Notes: a model not told the origin generated them from the sequence alone. DNA of 64,000 nt from JAZDFC01 sp043808235 (GCA_043808235.1 JAZDFC010000039.1:176978-240977); one strand, 5' to 3'. Positions 6,954 through 15,654 are shown, counted from the stretch's first letter. Made by a program: numbers and translations.

Positions 6954-9434
6954 TTACTTGATCAAGACCATCTTCATTACCTGTACGAAAGCATCAGTCT
7001 TTATATTATTGTTGACATTAATTCGATAGATATAAACTCCGCTTGCAAATTTACTCCCATCAAATATCACTTCATAATTACCGGGTTCTTTATTTTCATT
7101 TACAAGCGTGACAACTTCATTACCGAGAATGTCGTATATCTTTAACGTAACATGTTGTAGAGACGGGATATATCCCATCTTTACAGTGGGTAATGCGTAT
7201 CTAATTGTTGTAACCGGATTAAACGGATTTGGATAATTCTGATACAGAGCAAACTCTGCCGGTAAAGACGGGGCATGCCCTGTCTCAATAACAATCTCTT
7301 TTGAATAAGCAAATGAACCGTCGGTATCAATTTGTTTTAAGCGGTAATAATAATTTCCGGCAGTTACTTTATTATCGGTAAAGGAGTATTCTTTTGTTGA
7401 GTTGCTGTTGCCGCTTCCTTCTACAAAACCGATGGAAGTAAAACCTCCAAGGTTTGAGCCTTCTTTACCATTCGTTAAACCTTGGAGGTTTGTTGAACGC
7501 TCAACTTCAAACCCGTAATTATTCACTTCCGTTGCGGTTTGCCAATTGAGTGTTACTTTGTTATCTGATGTTGATGCGGTGAAAGAAGTAAGCTCCACAG
7601 GTAATGGTGAATTGCTTTTATAAATATTACCCTGACTTCCAAAAACCCATCCAGTAGAACCAATTATACTTATTGTATATAAGTCATTATTGGTAGTTAC
7701 AGATTGAGCAGTCCAATTTGTTCCTCCATTATTAGAAAGATAAAGAGCACCGCTGGAACCGCATGTAAGAATATCATTCTCATAAAGGCATTTAATTTTA
7801 TTGAGAGTCTTTGTTGTTGAAATAGATTTATCGGCCCAAGTGTTACCACCGTCTGTTGTCTTTATAATTTTTCCATTGGTTCCACATATAAATCCTATAC
7901 TCAGGCTGTTGAATGAAACAGATCTCAAAGTCTCAGATGTATTGGTTGTCAACGTGGTCCAGTGTTCACCACTATCGATTGTCTTTGCGGCAAAACCATT
8001 CATACCTGCAACATAACCTGTCGTTGCGTCTACAAAATAGCATGCGTACACTGGCGATAGATCGTTCTTAATTACCGTCCAAGTGTCACCGCTGTCTGTT
8101 GTTTTAGCTAATATCGAGGCACTAGCATCGCTGTTATCCCCAACAATATAACCAATGGAAGTAGTTGGAAAGAACAGAGATATTGAGTTGATGTATGTAA
8201 TGCCAGTTGATGTAATGTCCACTTCACTCCAGCTGCCACCAGCATTCGTAGTTTTAATAAGAAGAAGAGCAGAATAATCCGCATTGTAACCACATCCATA
8301 CCCATTATTTGTTCCTACAAACATCAGGTCAAAAACTCCACCCTGAGCTATTGATGAGGTGTTTAGTGTCCAATCCGAACCACCGTTGGTTGTTTTATAT
8401 ATTCCAGCTGTCCAATCTCCATTAGCGATATATCCGGTATTTGTATCGGTAAACCAGCCGGTAAGAATGCTGAAAGCAACTCCTCTATTTATTGTAGTCC
8501 AAGTAGAACCTCCATTAGTCGTCTTTAGCATAGTGCCAGAACCCCCGCCAGCAAATCCATTGTTTGCATCGATAAATGATATTGCCATCATACTAGTAGT
8601 ACCACTAGAGGATGTTGACCACGTCGCCCCTCCATCAGTCGTTTTAAATATACTTACTGCACCATTACCTATATATCCAATCAACGAAGATGTAAAGAAG
8701 ACAGAATAAAGATGTTCGGTTGTTACTCCCGTTTGACTTGCTGTCCAGGTTTCTCCTGCATCAGTTGATTTGGTTATCCATCCACTTGTAGCAGCCACAA
8801 AAATTGTGTTGTTATCAGATGTGGATGCATCTAATCCCCAACGGCTAACACCAAGACCATTGCTCTTTGCGGTCCAGGTTACACCACCGTCCGTGGATTT
8901 CCAGTTATTAGAAACATTGCCAACAGCAATTAGTTTATTTGAGCCGAGATACAGTAGCTTTTGAATTGTACCGGAGAATGGGGAGGTTACTGCTGTCCAG
9001 GTAACGCCAGCGTTCGTCGTTTTCAAAACTACTCCTTCATCTCCTGCAACCCATCCTGTATTAGCATCAGAAAATACTATCGATTCATAGCCTTTAAAAA
9101 CATCTGCAGAATACGCTAAATCTGACCAGGTTAATCCGCCATCGGTCGTTTTTAAAATCATTTTATGATATCCGCAGGCATAGCCTGTCGTCTCATTTGT
9201 AAAATAAACACTATGTACTCCGTCAAGATGCCCGCAATATATTTCTGTCCATGTTGCGCCACCATCAGATGTTCTAAGGATGGAGCCGTTAGCAGCGCCA
9301 ACAAAACCCAGATCAGAGTTATAGAAATAAATATCAATAACCTGGTTAGCACCTGGATACGGACTTAATTTTTCCCATGTCTGTGCATTAATAATTGACA
9401 TACACAACAGAATGAATAATAGAAATCTTTTCAT
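6954..9434 (-). CDS. Secreted YCF48/BNR-like beta-propeller with T9SS tail
   Basis: 826 residues. Signal peptide MKRFLLFILLCMSIINAQ. Residues 20-620 consist of about a dozen repeats of the pattern 'TGYVAG..G.I.KTTDGG.TWT', for example GFVGAANGSILRTSDGGATW and GYACGYHKMILKTTDGGLTW. This is the YCF48/photosystem-II-stability-factor-like or sialidase Asp-box propeller. No catalytic residues of glycosidases are evident. It then has the LPVELTSFTAS linker and the type IX sorting domain (FALYQNYPNPFNP at about 728, YDILGNEVVTLV). The tail is longer than its paralogues (NNNIKTDAFVQVMKMVLIK). It probably acts as a surface or extracellular binding protein. It contains two 28-bp palindromes and one 51-bp inverted repeat. 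Confidence 0.85.
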   Translation of the reverse strand: MKRFLLFILLCMSIINAQTWEKLSPYPGANQVIDIYFYNSDLGFVGAANGSILRTSDGGATWTEIYCGHLDGVHSVYFTNETTGYACGYHKMILKTTDGGLTWSDLAYSADVFKGYESIVFSDANTGWVAGDEGVVLKTTNAGVTWTAVTSPFSGTIQKLLYLGSNKLIAVGNVSNNWKSTDGGVTWTAKSNGLGVSRWGLDASTSDNNTIFVAATSGWITKSTDAGETWTASQTGVTTEHLYSVFFTSSLIGYIGNGAVSIFKTTDGGATWSTSSSGTTSMMAISFIDANNGFAGGGSGTMLKTTNGGSTWTTINRGVAFSILTGWFTDTNTGYIANGDWTAGIYKTTNGGSDWTLNTSSIAQGGVFDLMFVGTNNGYGCGYNADYSALLLIKTTNAGGSWSEVDITSTGITYINSISLFFPTTSIGYIVGDNSDASASILAKTTDSGDTWTVIKNDLSPVYACYFVDATTGYVAGMNGFAAKTIDSGEHWTTLTTNTSETLRSVSFNSLSIGFICGTNGKIIKTTDGGNTWADKSISTTKTLNKIKCLYENDILTCGSSGALYLSNNGGTNWTAQSVTTNNDLYTISIIGSTGWVFGSQGNIYKSNSPLPVELTSFTASTSDNKVTLNWQTATEVNNYGFEVERSTNLQGLTNGKEGSNLGGFTSIGFVEGSGNSNSTKEYSFTDNKVTAGNYYYRLKQIDTDGSFAYSKEIVIETGHAPSLPAEFALYQNYPNPFNPVTTIRYALPTVKMGYIPSLQHVTLKIYDILGNEVVTLVNENKEPGNYEVIFDGSKFASGVYIYRINVNNNIKTDAFVQVMKMVLIK
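7157..7184. repeat. In-frame palindromic element, decayed 28-bp form
   Basis: GTAGAGACGGGATA followed by TATCCCATCTTTAC, two mismatches between arms. It is flanked by the same ACATGTT and AGTGGG as the 51-bp element at 1099-1149, so the two look like short and long versions of one insertion. It is read as VKMGYIPSL. Confidence 0.8.
7262..7289. repeat. In-frame palindromic element, degenerate
   Basis: GTAAAGACGGGGCA followed by TGCCCTGTCTCAAT. It occupies the slot directly before ALYQNYPNP and is translated as IETGHAPSLP. Confidence 0.7.
7441..7491. repeat. In-frame 51-bp inverted repeat (second family, copy 2)
   Basis: Arms AAACCTCCAAGGTTT (7441-7455) and AAACCTTGGAGGTTT (7477-7491). It encodes NLQGLTNGKEGSNLGGF at the same protein position as 5563-5613. 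The arms are identical, while the loop differs at a few bases. Confidence 0.9.
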
Positions 9435-9497
9435 AAAACACCTTTAGTTTGTTTGTAAGTTTTATATATAATTTGTCATCAATATTCCGATTCTATT

Positions 9498-9532
9498 AAA
9501 TGCCCAAACTTCCTCTTTACAGGAAGGCATTT
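9498..9532 (-). terminator. Probable terminator of the GEVED protein gene
   Basis: AAATGCC (9498-9504) pairs with GGCATTT (9526-9532), and inside it CTTCCT pairs with AGGAAG. It lies 13 bp beyond the stop of the minus-strand gene. The TTTAATAGAATC tract follows on the minus strand. Confidence 0.55.
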
Positions 9533-9544
9533 CGATATCATTTA

Positions 9545-11359
9545 CTACTTCATCAACACCAATTTTTTTATGATATTTAATCCGTTACCTGTTTGAAGTT
9601 TATAAAAATAAATTCCACTGGATAGGTTACTACCGTCAAATTCAACTTGGTAAATTCCCGGCTCTTTTGTTTCATTAACAAGTGTTTCAACTTCATTACC
9701 AAGTATATCGTAGACTTTGATTTGTACTTTACTGACAACTGGTAACTGATAACTGATTACTGTGGTGGGATTAAACGGATTCGGGTAATTCTGGAACAGT
9801 TCGAAAGTTGAAGGCTGCTCGTTAAGTGTAACCTCAACAATGTCTGAATATGAAAAAGAACCGTCAATATCAATTTGTTTTAACCTGTATTGCAATTCAT
9901 AATCTTGCTCATAATCATAATCGTAATCCTTAAAACTATATTCCTTCGGTGAATTGCTGTTTCCACATCCTTCAATGAAACTGATTTTATGCCAGTTTTG
10001 GGTTTGGAGATTCTTCACTCCGTTCAGAATTTCAGAACGCTCAACTTCAAATCCATAATTATTCACTTCAGTTGCTGTTTGCCAATTGAGAGTAACAGTG
10101 CTTTTCACCATTGATGCGGTAAAAGAAACCAATTCTACCGGGAGTGCTGCACCTATTTGGATAGTATAATCCTCGGCTTCTCCATAATCCAATACTCCGC
10201 TGTTTGGCGGAAAAGAAGCAGGGCTAGCTCCTAAAATTGCAATTCTCATTCTTGTGTTACCTTCGGAAGCCCCAGTTGGTACCAATACGTCGACTGAGCT
10301 TACTTGATGAGTTGTTAAGTTTGCACCAACTTCATATGCCTCACCCACATCGTCAAATGATTTGTTATTATTCCAATCTATCCAAGCCTTAATATTTTCA
10401 GGATACAATGGATCCATAACACCATCAGGAGGATTTGAAACTGATAGAGTATATGTTTCCAGTTTATTCACGGTTGTAGTAACATCGGTATAATGATTAT
10501 AACCTCCATCGCTTCCGTCGGTTGTATTATTTATTGTATTAAATGTCACGTTGGTAATAAAATCCCATGTCTGATCGGTAAAGCTGATTGCAGGGTAAAG
10601 ATCAACCACAGTTATTGTAATTGTGAAGTTTTTTTCATAGTACAAACTGCCGGTATCTGTCACACGAATTTTTATAGAATAACTATTCTTAGTAGCTGCG
10701 TCGGCTACAAAGGCCGTTATCAATGAAGTCCCGGAAATTGTAAAACTTGGATTGTCGGTTCCGCCCGAAGCAAAAGTATATATGTGACCGCCCGGATCCT
10801 CCGAATCGGTTGTAGAAAATGTACCGACTGTTGTGCCGCTTGCGGAACCATCTGGGACAGATGAGTTTGAGAGTGAAATATCCGTAGGAGCAGCATTCTC
10901 AAGCGTATAATCAATGTCGTCTATAAAAAAAGTACCATTACTTACGCCGGTAACAACTATTTTATTTATCCCGGTCCAATTGGAGAGAGTGGTTTGAGCA
11001 TAAGATGCCGAGACACTGATAGTTCCAGTGGAATAGAGTTGGGATGCGCCATTATATCCTTTAACAACAAGTTGAAATCCGGCCCAGGCTCCTTTTATCC
11101 ACAAACTATTCAGCTTAAATGTGTTCCCGGCAGTTTTTGTTAAAATAATACTCCCATAAGAAGTATTACACAGAGCACAAAATGAGGCGCTATGATAATC
11201 TGTATTCCACATATAGCCATCGCCCTCTGTCAAACTGAAACTGTGACCGTTTTCAGTAAAGGTTCTTTCGCCGTTTGGACCGGGGAAAGTAATTGTTGAT
11301 GAATGAATCAGTATTGGTGCAAGCAGTAAAGAAAAAAACATAAATAGAAAGGATTTCAT
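9545..11359 (-). CDS. Secreted cadherin-like/GEVED protein with T9SS tail
   Basis: 604 residues. Signal peptide MKSFLFMFFSLLLAPILIHSS. Residues about 25-155 are an unassigned beta-rich domain. Residues about 158-255 resemble a cadherin-like repeat (PTDISLSNSSVPDGS...GTFSTTDSEDP). Residues about 305-405 form a GEVED domain (KAWIDWNNNKSFDD ... GVLDYGEAEDYTIQI), common in Bacteroidota surface proteins. The LPVELVSFTAS linker and type IX sorting domain (FELFQNYPNPFNP at about 519) close the protein. Here the two repeat slots hold other repeats: ERSEILNGVKNLQTQNW and a VVSKVQIK stretch encoded by a CAGTTAT/CAGTTACCAG-like sequence. The biological role is unknown. Confidence 0.8.
   Translation of the reverse strand: MKSFLFMFFSLLLAPILIHSSTITFPGPNGERTFTENGHSFSLTEGDGYMWNTDYHSASFCALCNTSYGSIILTKTAGNTFKLNSLWIKGAWAGFQLVVKGYNGASQLYSTGTISVSASYAQTTLSNWTGINKIVVTGVSNGTFFIDDIDYTLENAAPTDISLSNSSVPDGSASGTTVGTFSTTDSEDPGGHIYTFASGGTDNPSFTISGTSLITAFVADAATKNSYSIKIRVTDTGSLYYEKNFTITITVVDLYPAISFTDQTWDFITNVTFNTINNTTDGSDGGYNHYTDVTTTVNKLETYTLSVSNPPDGVMDPLYPENIKAWIDWNNNKSFDDVGEAYEVGANLTTHQVSSVDVLVPTGASEGNTRMRIAILGASPASFPPNSGVLDYGEAEDYTIQIGAALPVELVSFTASMVKSTVTLNWQTATEVNNYGFEVERSEILNGVKNLQTQNWHKISFIEGCGNSNSPKEYSFKDYDYDYEQDYELQYRLKQIDIDGSFSYSDIVEVTLNEQPSTFELFQNYPNPFNPTTVISYQLPVVSKVQIKVYDILGNEVETLVNETKEPGIYQVEFDGSNLSSGIYFYKLQTGNGLNIIKKLVLMK
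9731..9762. repeat. CAGTTA-type short tandem repeat inside coding sequence
   Basis: ACTGACAACTGGTAACTGAT followed by AACTGATTACTG: four degenerate 8-mers of the AACTGATA kind. On the minus strand it codes for the linker between NPTTVISYQLP and KVYDILGNEV. Paralogues carry the VET palindrome in this slot. Confidence 0.55.
10008..10030. repeat. Short repeat-like insert at the VER slot
   Basis: AGATTCTTCACTCC followed by GTTCAGAAT resembles the dispersed 'GATTCTTC...GTTCAGAAT' sequence known from many bacterial intergenic regions (recognition from memory, not searched). It occupies the position held by the 51-bp inverted repeat in the two paralogues. Confidence 0.4.
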
Positions 11360-11463
11360 ATTTTCTCCATATTATATTGTTTGTGAGTAAGAATTTTATT
11401 TAATCAGATATTATACTCTTATTAAAACCGACTACGATCTATATTTTCATACAAATACCGGCT

Positions 11464-14400
11464 TTACCCGCCTTCTACTATTTTTATTTCGTCTTCGGTT
11501 AAGCCGTATAGTTCGTAAACTAATTTATCTATTTGTTTGTCGATTGCATTGATTTGTCGCTGGAGGGTTTGCTGCTCGTGAGAAAGTTTTAAGGAAAGTA
11601 TTTCCTTATTTAGCTCAATAATTGAGAAAACTTTTGCTTCGATTTCACTTTTAATTTCTTCTTTGGGATTTTGTACTATTGGAAGTCTTGAAACGTACAT
11701 CGGTTTGTATTCATAATATCCGTTTTGCTTTGTTGACGCTATGCTTTTCAAAATATAGTCTAAAACTTTTGAATTTATTAATCCAAGTAAGTATAAATCT
11801 CCTCCGGCAATAATTGATGTTTTATCATTGGAATATATTCCGTTTCTATCAAGGCTATAGTTAGCTTTATTTGCAATTGCAGGAATAACGATTTTTGGAG
11901 TTTCAAATTCATTGTAGTAATCGCAGGCTCTAAGTTCCCACCAATAATCACCTTGGTCAAACCTTTTCTTTGCTTCTATTTCAAAAGGTTTCAAATGCTC
12001 GGCAATTGCCGGAAACATTTCTTCCAAAACTTTAAATCCTTTTTTAGCATTAATTCTGTTAGTCCAACCCTTCGGAAAGAAAATCAAATACTTATCAACT
12101 TTCAACGCTGCATATCTTTTAATATCTCTTCCAGCTAAAAAAGGTTTTATTACTTCCGCGCTTTTCGGGTCTTCGGCAATTAATTTATTCTTTGTTTCTT
12201 CATTTATTACAAAGGCTTTATTTAAACCCGTTTTTATCCCGTAATAAATTTTACCATTAACATATTTTGATAACGGAATGCCCTGCTTAAATATCTTTTG
12301 AATCAAATCACTTTTATTTTCGCTTGTTAACGACCACCCACCCTCATTCAATTTTTCTACTTCAATTGTTATTAGGTTTTTGTTTACCTCATCTTTAAGA
12401 TTAGTAAAATCCAATGAAGTAATTTGCGCGGCAGTAAAAGCGGGTGAAGGATTCCCCTTATTGATTGTTATTATACAAGGATATGTTGTTGCTCTTTTGA
12501 ATACCTGCAAATCGCCGAAATCAACAATCTCAATAATATTTTGTTTTAAAAGCCAACCGCGAAGGTTAGCACCGTAATTGGCACGCATCCATTTGTTTGC
12601 TACAATATATGAGAAATAACCTTCTTCTTTTAGAAGTGATACTGCTTTCTCAATAAAGTAAGAATATAAATCTGCTGCACCATGATATACTTTATATTTG
12701 CTTTGGAAATAGTTTTTGTATTCGATAATTAATTCCTGTCTCACATACGGTGGATTCCCAATAACAACATCAAATCCTCCGTCTTTCATTATGGTTTTAA
12801 ATTCCTCCTTCCAATCAAAAACATTAATGCGCATTCTATCTTCGTCGTCAAATTGTAAAGACGGGGCAACTTGCCCGGCGCTTGACGGGTGGTGCGTCTC
12901 TACACTAAACAAATTGCCATCATAAAAATCGGGACCAATAAGCGAGTTGCCGCATTTGATATTGTTCGAAAGGTCGGGCAGTGCACGTATTCGGAACAAC
13001 TTAAACTGGTTTGTAATCGTTTCGTCGGTTTCGCCTTCGAGAACTTTTAACAGCAGCGAGAGTTTTGTAACCTCAACCGCCTGCGGGTCAATATCCACGC
13101 CGTAAATATTATTCAGTAAAATTCTTTTTCGTTCGGCAGTGCTTAGTTTCAATTCGCCGTTAGCGGATTGATAAACCGGGGCGTTTCGCATCTTTTTATA
13201 CTGCCCGTTTTCAACAATGGAAGAAGCATAGTATTCAAGATGCCAATCCAAAAGATACTGGTATGCGCCGAGCAGAAAGGAGCCGCTTCCGCAAGCGGGA
13301 TCGAGTATTTTGAGTTTGCTAATTTCCTTTGGTGTTTTATCTTCGAGCTTTTTGCCAACGGTATTTTTTACGATGTAATCCACAATGTAAGTGGGAGTAT
13401 AATAAACACCGCCCGCTTTTTTAACTTCGGGTTTCTCTTCAATTTTTGCCTGGTGACCCGGAGTAAGTCGTATCACCTTTCCGAGGAACTGCTCGTACAC
13501 ATGCCCAAGTATATCCGCAGGCAATACGGAAAACTCGTACGGACTGTCCGGGTAGTACAAAGTTTTGATGATGTCTTTCAACGTTTTATCGTCGATAGAA
13601 AGTTTGGGCGTTATCTCGTCCGGGGCTTCGGTAATTTCTTTTTCAAATTCAAAATGGAACAAACCGGAGTTATATTTTTCATCGGCGCGTGTGAATATCT
13701 GAAGCAGTCGCCCGTAAACATTAGCGCCGTTCATCAAACCCAGCAACTGTCCGTATTCTTCAATTCCCCGGTCCTCGCAAATGCGGAGAAAGATTATTCT
13801 ATCGATATTTTTTTGAACGGAGTAATTTAGTTCGCGGTTTGTAAGATTCGGATTACGCAGTGCTATATTCCTCGCAAGCGATTCGCGCCAAAGTTCAATC
13901 TCATGCAGGAAGGCGTCATCCACTTCAGCCGTGCCGCGTTTGCCTTTGTTGGTTTCCGCAAATTTATCGAACGATCCTTTCAGCACAGCATCTTTGGAGA
14001 ATACGGAATTTATTTCGTCCCACTTATCGGGATAATCTTTGTAGTTGAAAATATTTATTCGCGCGGTGGAAGCTTTGTCATTCTTATCCGGTTTGATGCG
14101 GCAGTCGTAAACGGCGAATTCTTCAAAATCTGTAAGTATGCTCAACGGAAGTTTTGCCGTCCACGCATACCGGCGTAATTGATACGCGGGATAAATATCG
14201 TCTGCAAGTTTAACGCTTGGCTTTTTCGCTTCTACGAAAAACTTTCTTGTTCCGCCGATGCGGAAAAGGTAATCGGGCGCTTCGGTTGTATCGGCTGTCT
14301 TTTGAGAGTATTCGTGGATAACATCTTTGTAGGCTTCGGCAAAACCGGACTTGTTGGAAACGTCCCAGCCGAGCGCATCGAAAAATGGATCGATGAATTC

Positions 14401-14499
14401 GCGCCGCACTTGAGTTTCGTTATACGCGCCGGATTTGTACGCTTCAATGTTTCTGTCGAATCGTTCAACAAGCTCTAAAACGGAATGTGGTGCAGCCAT
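11464..14499 (-). CDS. Type IIG restriction-modification enzyme (Eco57I/TaqI-like)
   Basis: About 1011 residues, a single polypeptide cutting and methylating DNA. The N-terminal nuclease domain shows EFIDPFFDALGWDV, then PDYLFRI and KFFVEAKKP, a D-x13-E-x-K PD-(D/E)XK site near residues 76-92. The methyltransferase core has motif I LDPACGSGSF (about 399-408) and motif IV VVIGNPPYVRQE (NPPY about 582-585), marking an N6-adenine methylase. The C-terminal part carries the target-recognition region and a coiled-coil tail. A palindromic element adds VETHHPSSAGQVAPSLQ between the two motifs. ATG 14499 is chosen; a GTG at 14508 overlaps the ATPase stop. It is probably a phage-defence enzyme, and it appears intact. 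Confidence 0.88.
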   Translation of the reverse strand: MAAPHSVLELVERFDRNIEAYKSGAYNETQVRREFIDPFFDALGWDVSNKSGFAEAYKDVIHEYSQKTADTTEAPDYLFRIGGTRKFFVEAKKPSVKLADDIYPAYQLRRYAWTAKLPLSILTDFEEFAVYDCRIKPDKNDKASTARINIFNYKDYPDKWDEINSVFSKDAVLKGSFDKFAETNKGKRGTAEVDDAFLHEIELWRESLARNIALRNPNLTNRELNYSVQKNIDRIIFLRICEDRGIEEYGQLLGLMNGANVYGRLLQIFTRADEKYNSGLFHFEFEKEITEAPDEITPKLSIDDKTLKDIIKTLYYPDSPYEFSVLPADILGHVYEQFLGKVIRLTPGHQAKIEEKPEVKKAGGVYYTPTYIVDYIVKNTVGKKLEDKTPKEISKLKILDPACGSGSFLLGAYQYLLDWHLEYYASSIVENGQYKKMRNAPVYQSANGELKLSTAERKRILLNNIYGVDIDPQAVEVTKLSLLLKVLEGETDETITNQFKLFRIRALPDLSNNIKCGNSLIGPDFYDGNLFSVETHHPSSAGQVAPSLQFDDEDRMRINVFDWKEEFKTIMKDGGFDVVIGNPPYVRQELIIEYKNYFQSKYKVYHGAADLYSYFIEKAVSLLKEEGYFSYIVANKWMRANYGANLRGWLLKQNIIEIVDFGDLQVFKRATTYPCIITINKGNPSPAFTAAQITSLDFTNLKDEVNKNLITIEVEKLNEGGWSLTSENKSDLIQKIFKQGIPLSKYVNGKIYYGIKTGLNKAFVINEETKNKLIAEDPKSAEVIKPFLAGRDIKRYAALKVDKYLIFFPKGWTNRINAKKGFKVLEEMFPAIAEHLKPFEIEAKKRFDQGDYWWELRACDYYNEFETPKIVIPAIANKANYSLDRNGIYSNDKTSIIAGGDLYLLGLINSKVLDYILKSIASTKQNGYYEYKPMYVSRLPIVQNPKEEIKSEIEAKVFSIIELNKEILSLKLSHEQQTLQRQINAIDKQIDKLVYELYGLTEDEIKIVEGG
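12854..12904. repeat. In-frame palindromic element inside the restriction enzyme
   Basis: GTAAAGACG...CGTCTCTAC ends at 12855 and 12903 with imperfect inner arms (GGGGCAACTTGCCC, GACGGGT). On the minus strand it encodes VETHHPSSAGQVAPSLQ, in the same frame and orientation as VETGYPDKSGQVIPSLQ at 1099-1149. Including the flanking T and A it is 51 bp, 17 codons. Confidence 0.85.
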
Positions 14500-14504
14500 A
14501 AAAA

Positions 14505-15635
14505 TCACATGTATTTTGTTTTAAACCAGTATTCAAATGCAGGATCAATAAAAGAAATTACCGATTTGTTGATATCAATTATTTCCCTGTTGTAAAGTGT
14601 CCGCCTTATTTTAATTGAGTTTGCAGATGTACCGAGGTCATACTTGAAAAGCACTTCCTTGCGTGAATGACCATCCGTAATCCCGTCACAAACGGCTTTA
14701 AGAAAATTGATTTGAGAATTGCCCATTCCTTCAATTTCTTTTTCAAATAATAAGGAATTTTGATCTAAAAGTTTTTGAACCGATAGATCAAAAATATCAC
14801 TTGTGACTTCATCCTCTGTAATAGACCACACAATATGAGAGAGTTGCTGGACATAATAAGGATGATTTTGCATCAACGCGCAAATTTGCGTTGAAATACG
14901 GCGCTCGATTTTCTTGCCGGTTACTAAAAATTGCTTTTCCACAAAATCGATCAAATTGTTCCGGTCAATTTTATCCAGCAAAAACAGATCGCCAAACTTA
15001 AAAAAAGGCATTGATCTTTTTTCAAAAATTTGAATCATCATTTCCTTTTTGCTTCCGTAAAAACAATAATTTACTTTTTTATGATGCTGGATTACAGACC
15101 GAAGCTGCTTTTGAAAATTCAAAGGTTCTTTGAAATTGGATATATTCTGAAATTCATCAAGACAGATAATTATTTTTATGTTTTTTTCATCAGCTATTTT
15201 TTCCGGTAGATCAAGTATATCTTCAAAATTTTTTTCAGCTTGATTACGGGTTATTTCAATTTCGAAATCGGTCATCGGATCAATTCCCAAACTGAATTTT
15301 GGCGTAATATTTTTTAAAAATCTTTTAATCGAATCAAAAATCTCTTCACTTTTTGAAGAAGTGGATTTTATTATCTCCTTTGTGTAATTCTGAAAAAACT
15401 CCCGCTCACTTCTGGTTTTAAATAGATCTATAAAACAAAATTTTATATTTGGATTGTCTCTGCATATCTGCCGGGCGGTGTTTTTTACTAAAGAGGATTT
15501 CCCCCATTTGCGCGGCGAAACAAGAATAGTGTTAACACTTCCCAAAAAATTAGTGCGTAACCTCTTAATGTCATTTTCTCTATCGGTAAATGATTCGCCA
15601 TCCACAACAGTTCCAAACCGAAAAGGAGAATTCAT
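14505..15635 (-). CDS. AAA ATPase (archaeal ATPase/ATPase_2 type)
   Basis: 376 residues. It starts MNSPFRFGTVVDGESFTDRE, the usual opening of stand-alone ATPase_2 proteins of Bacteroidota. A P-loop-like ILVSPRKWGKSSLV sits at about residues 37-50 (the first glycine of Walker A replaced by S/P, as in this family). Walker B is IIICLDEFQN near 153-162, and a C-terminal winged helix (about 290-376) follows. AAAAGGAGAATTC precedes the ATG. The stop (ATGTGA) overlaps a GTG start of the restriction gene, so the two are probably co-transcribed. These ATPases are poorly characterised. A role in defence or DNA transactions is inferred from the pairing alone. Confidence 0.75.
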   Translation of the reverse strand: MNSPFRFGTVVDGESFTDRENDIKRLRTNFLGSVNTILVSPRKWGKSSLVKNTARQICRDNPNIKFCFIDLFKTRSEREFFQNYTKEIIKSTSSKSEEIFDSIKRFLKNITPKFSLGIDPMTDFEIEITRNQAEKNFEDILDLPEKIADEKNIKIIICLDEFQNISNFKEPLNFQKQLRSVIQHHKKVNYCFYGSKKEMMIQIFEKRSMPFFKFGDLFLLDKIDRNNLIDFVEKQFLVTGKKIERRISTQICALMQNHPYYVQQLSHIVWSITEDEVTSDIFDLSVQKLLDQNSLLFEKEIEGMGNSQINFLKAVCDGITDGHSRKEVLFKYDLGTSANSIKIRRTLYNREIIDINKSVISFIDPAFEYWFKTKYM

Positions 15636-15654
15636 GTAAACCTCCCAATTATTA

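Noticed and set aside
9158..9368. Opposed short frames inside the beta-propeller gene
   Set aside because: They mirror the repeat units of the real minus-strand gene and have no independent signals.
12855..12903. Type IIS restriction sites (CGTCTC) as the reason for the palindrome
   Set aside because: CGTCTC is merely part of some copies of the repeat ends. Other copies have CTCGTC- or CATCTT-type changes, so recognition by an enzyme does not explain the conservation.
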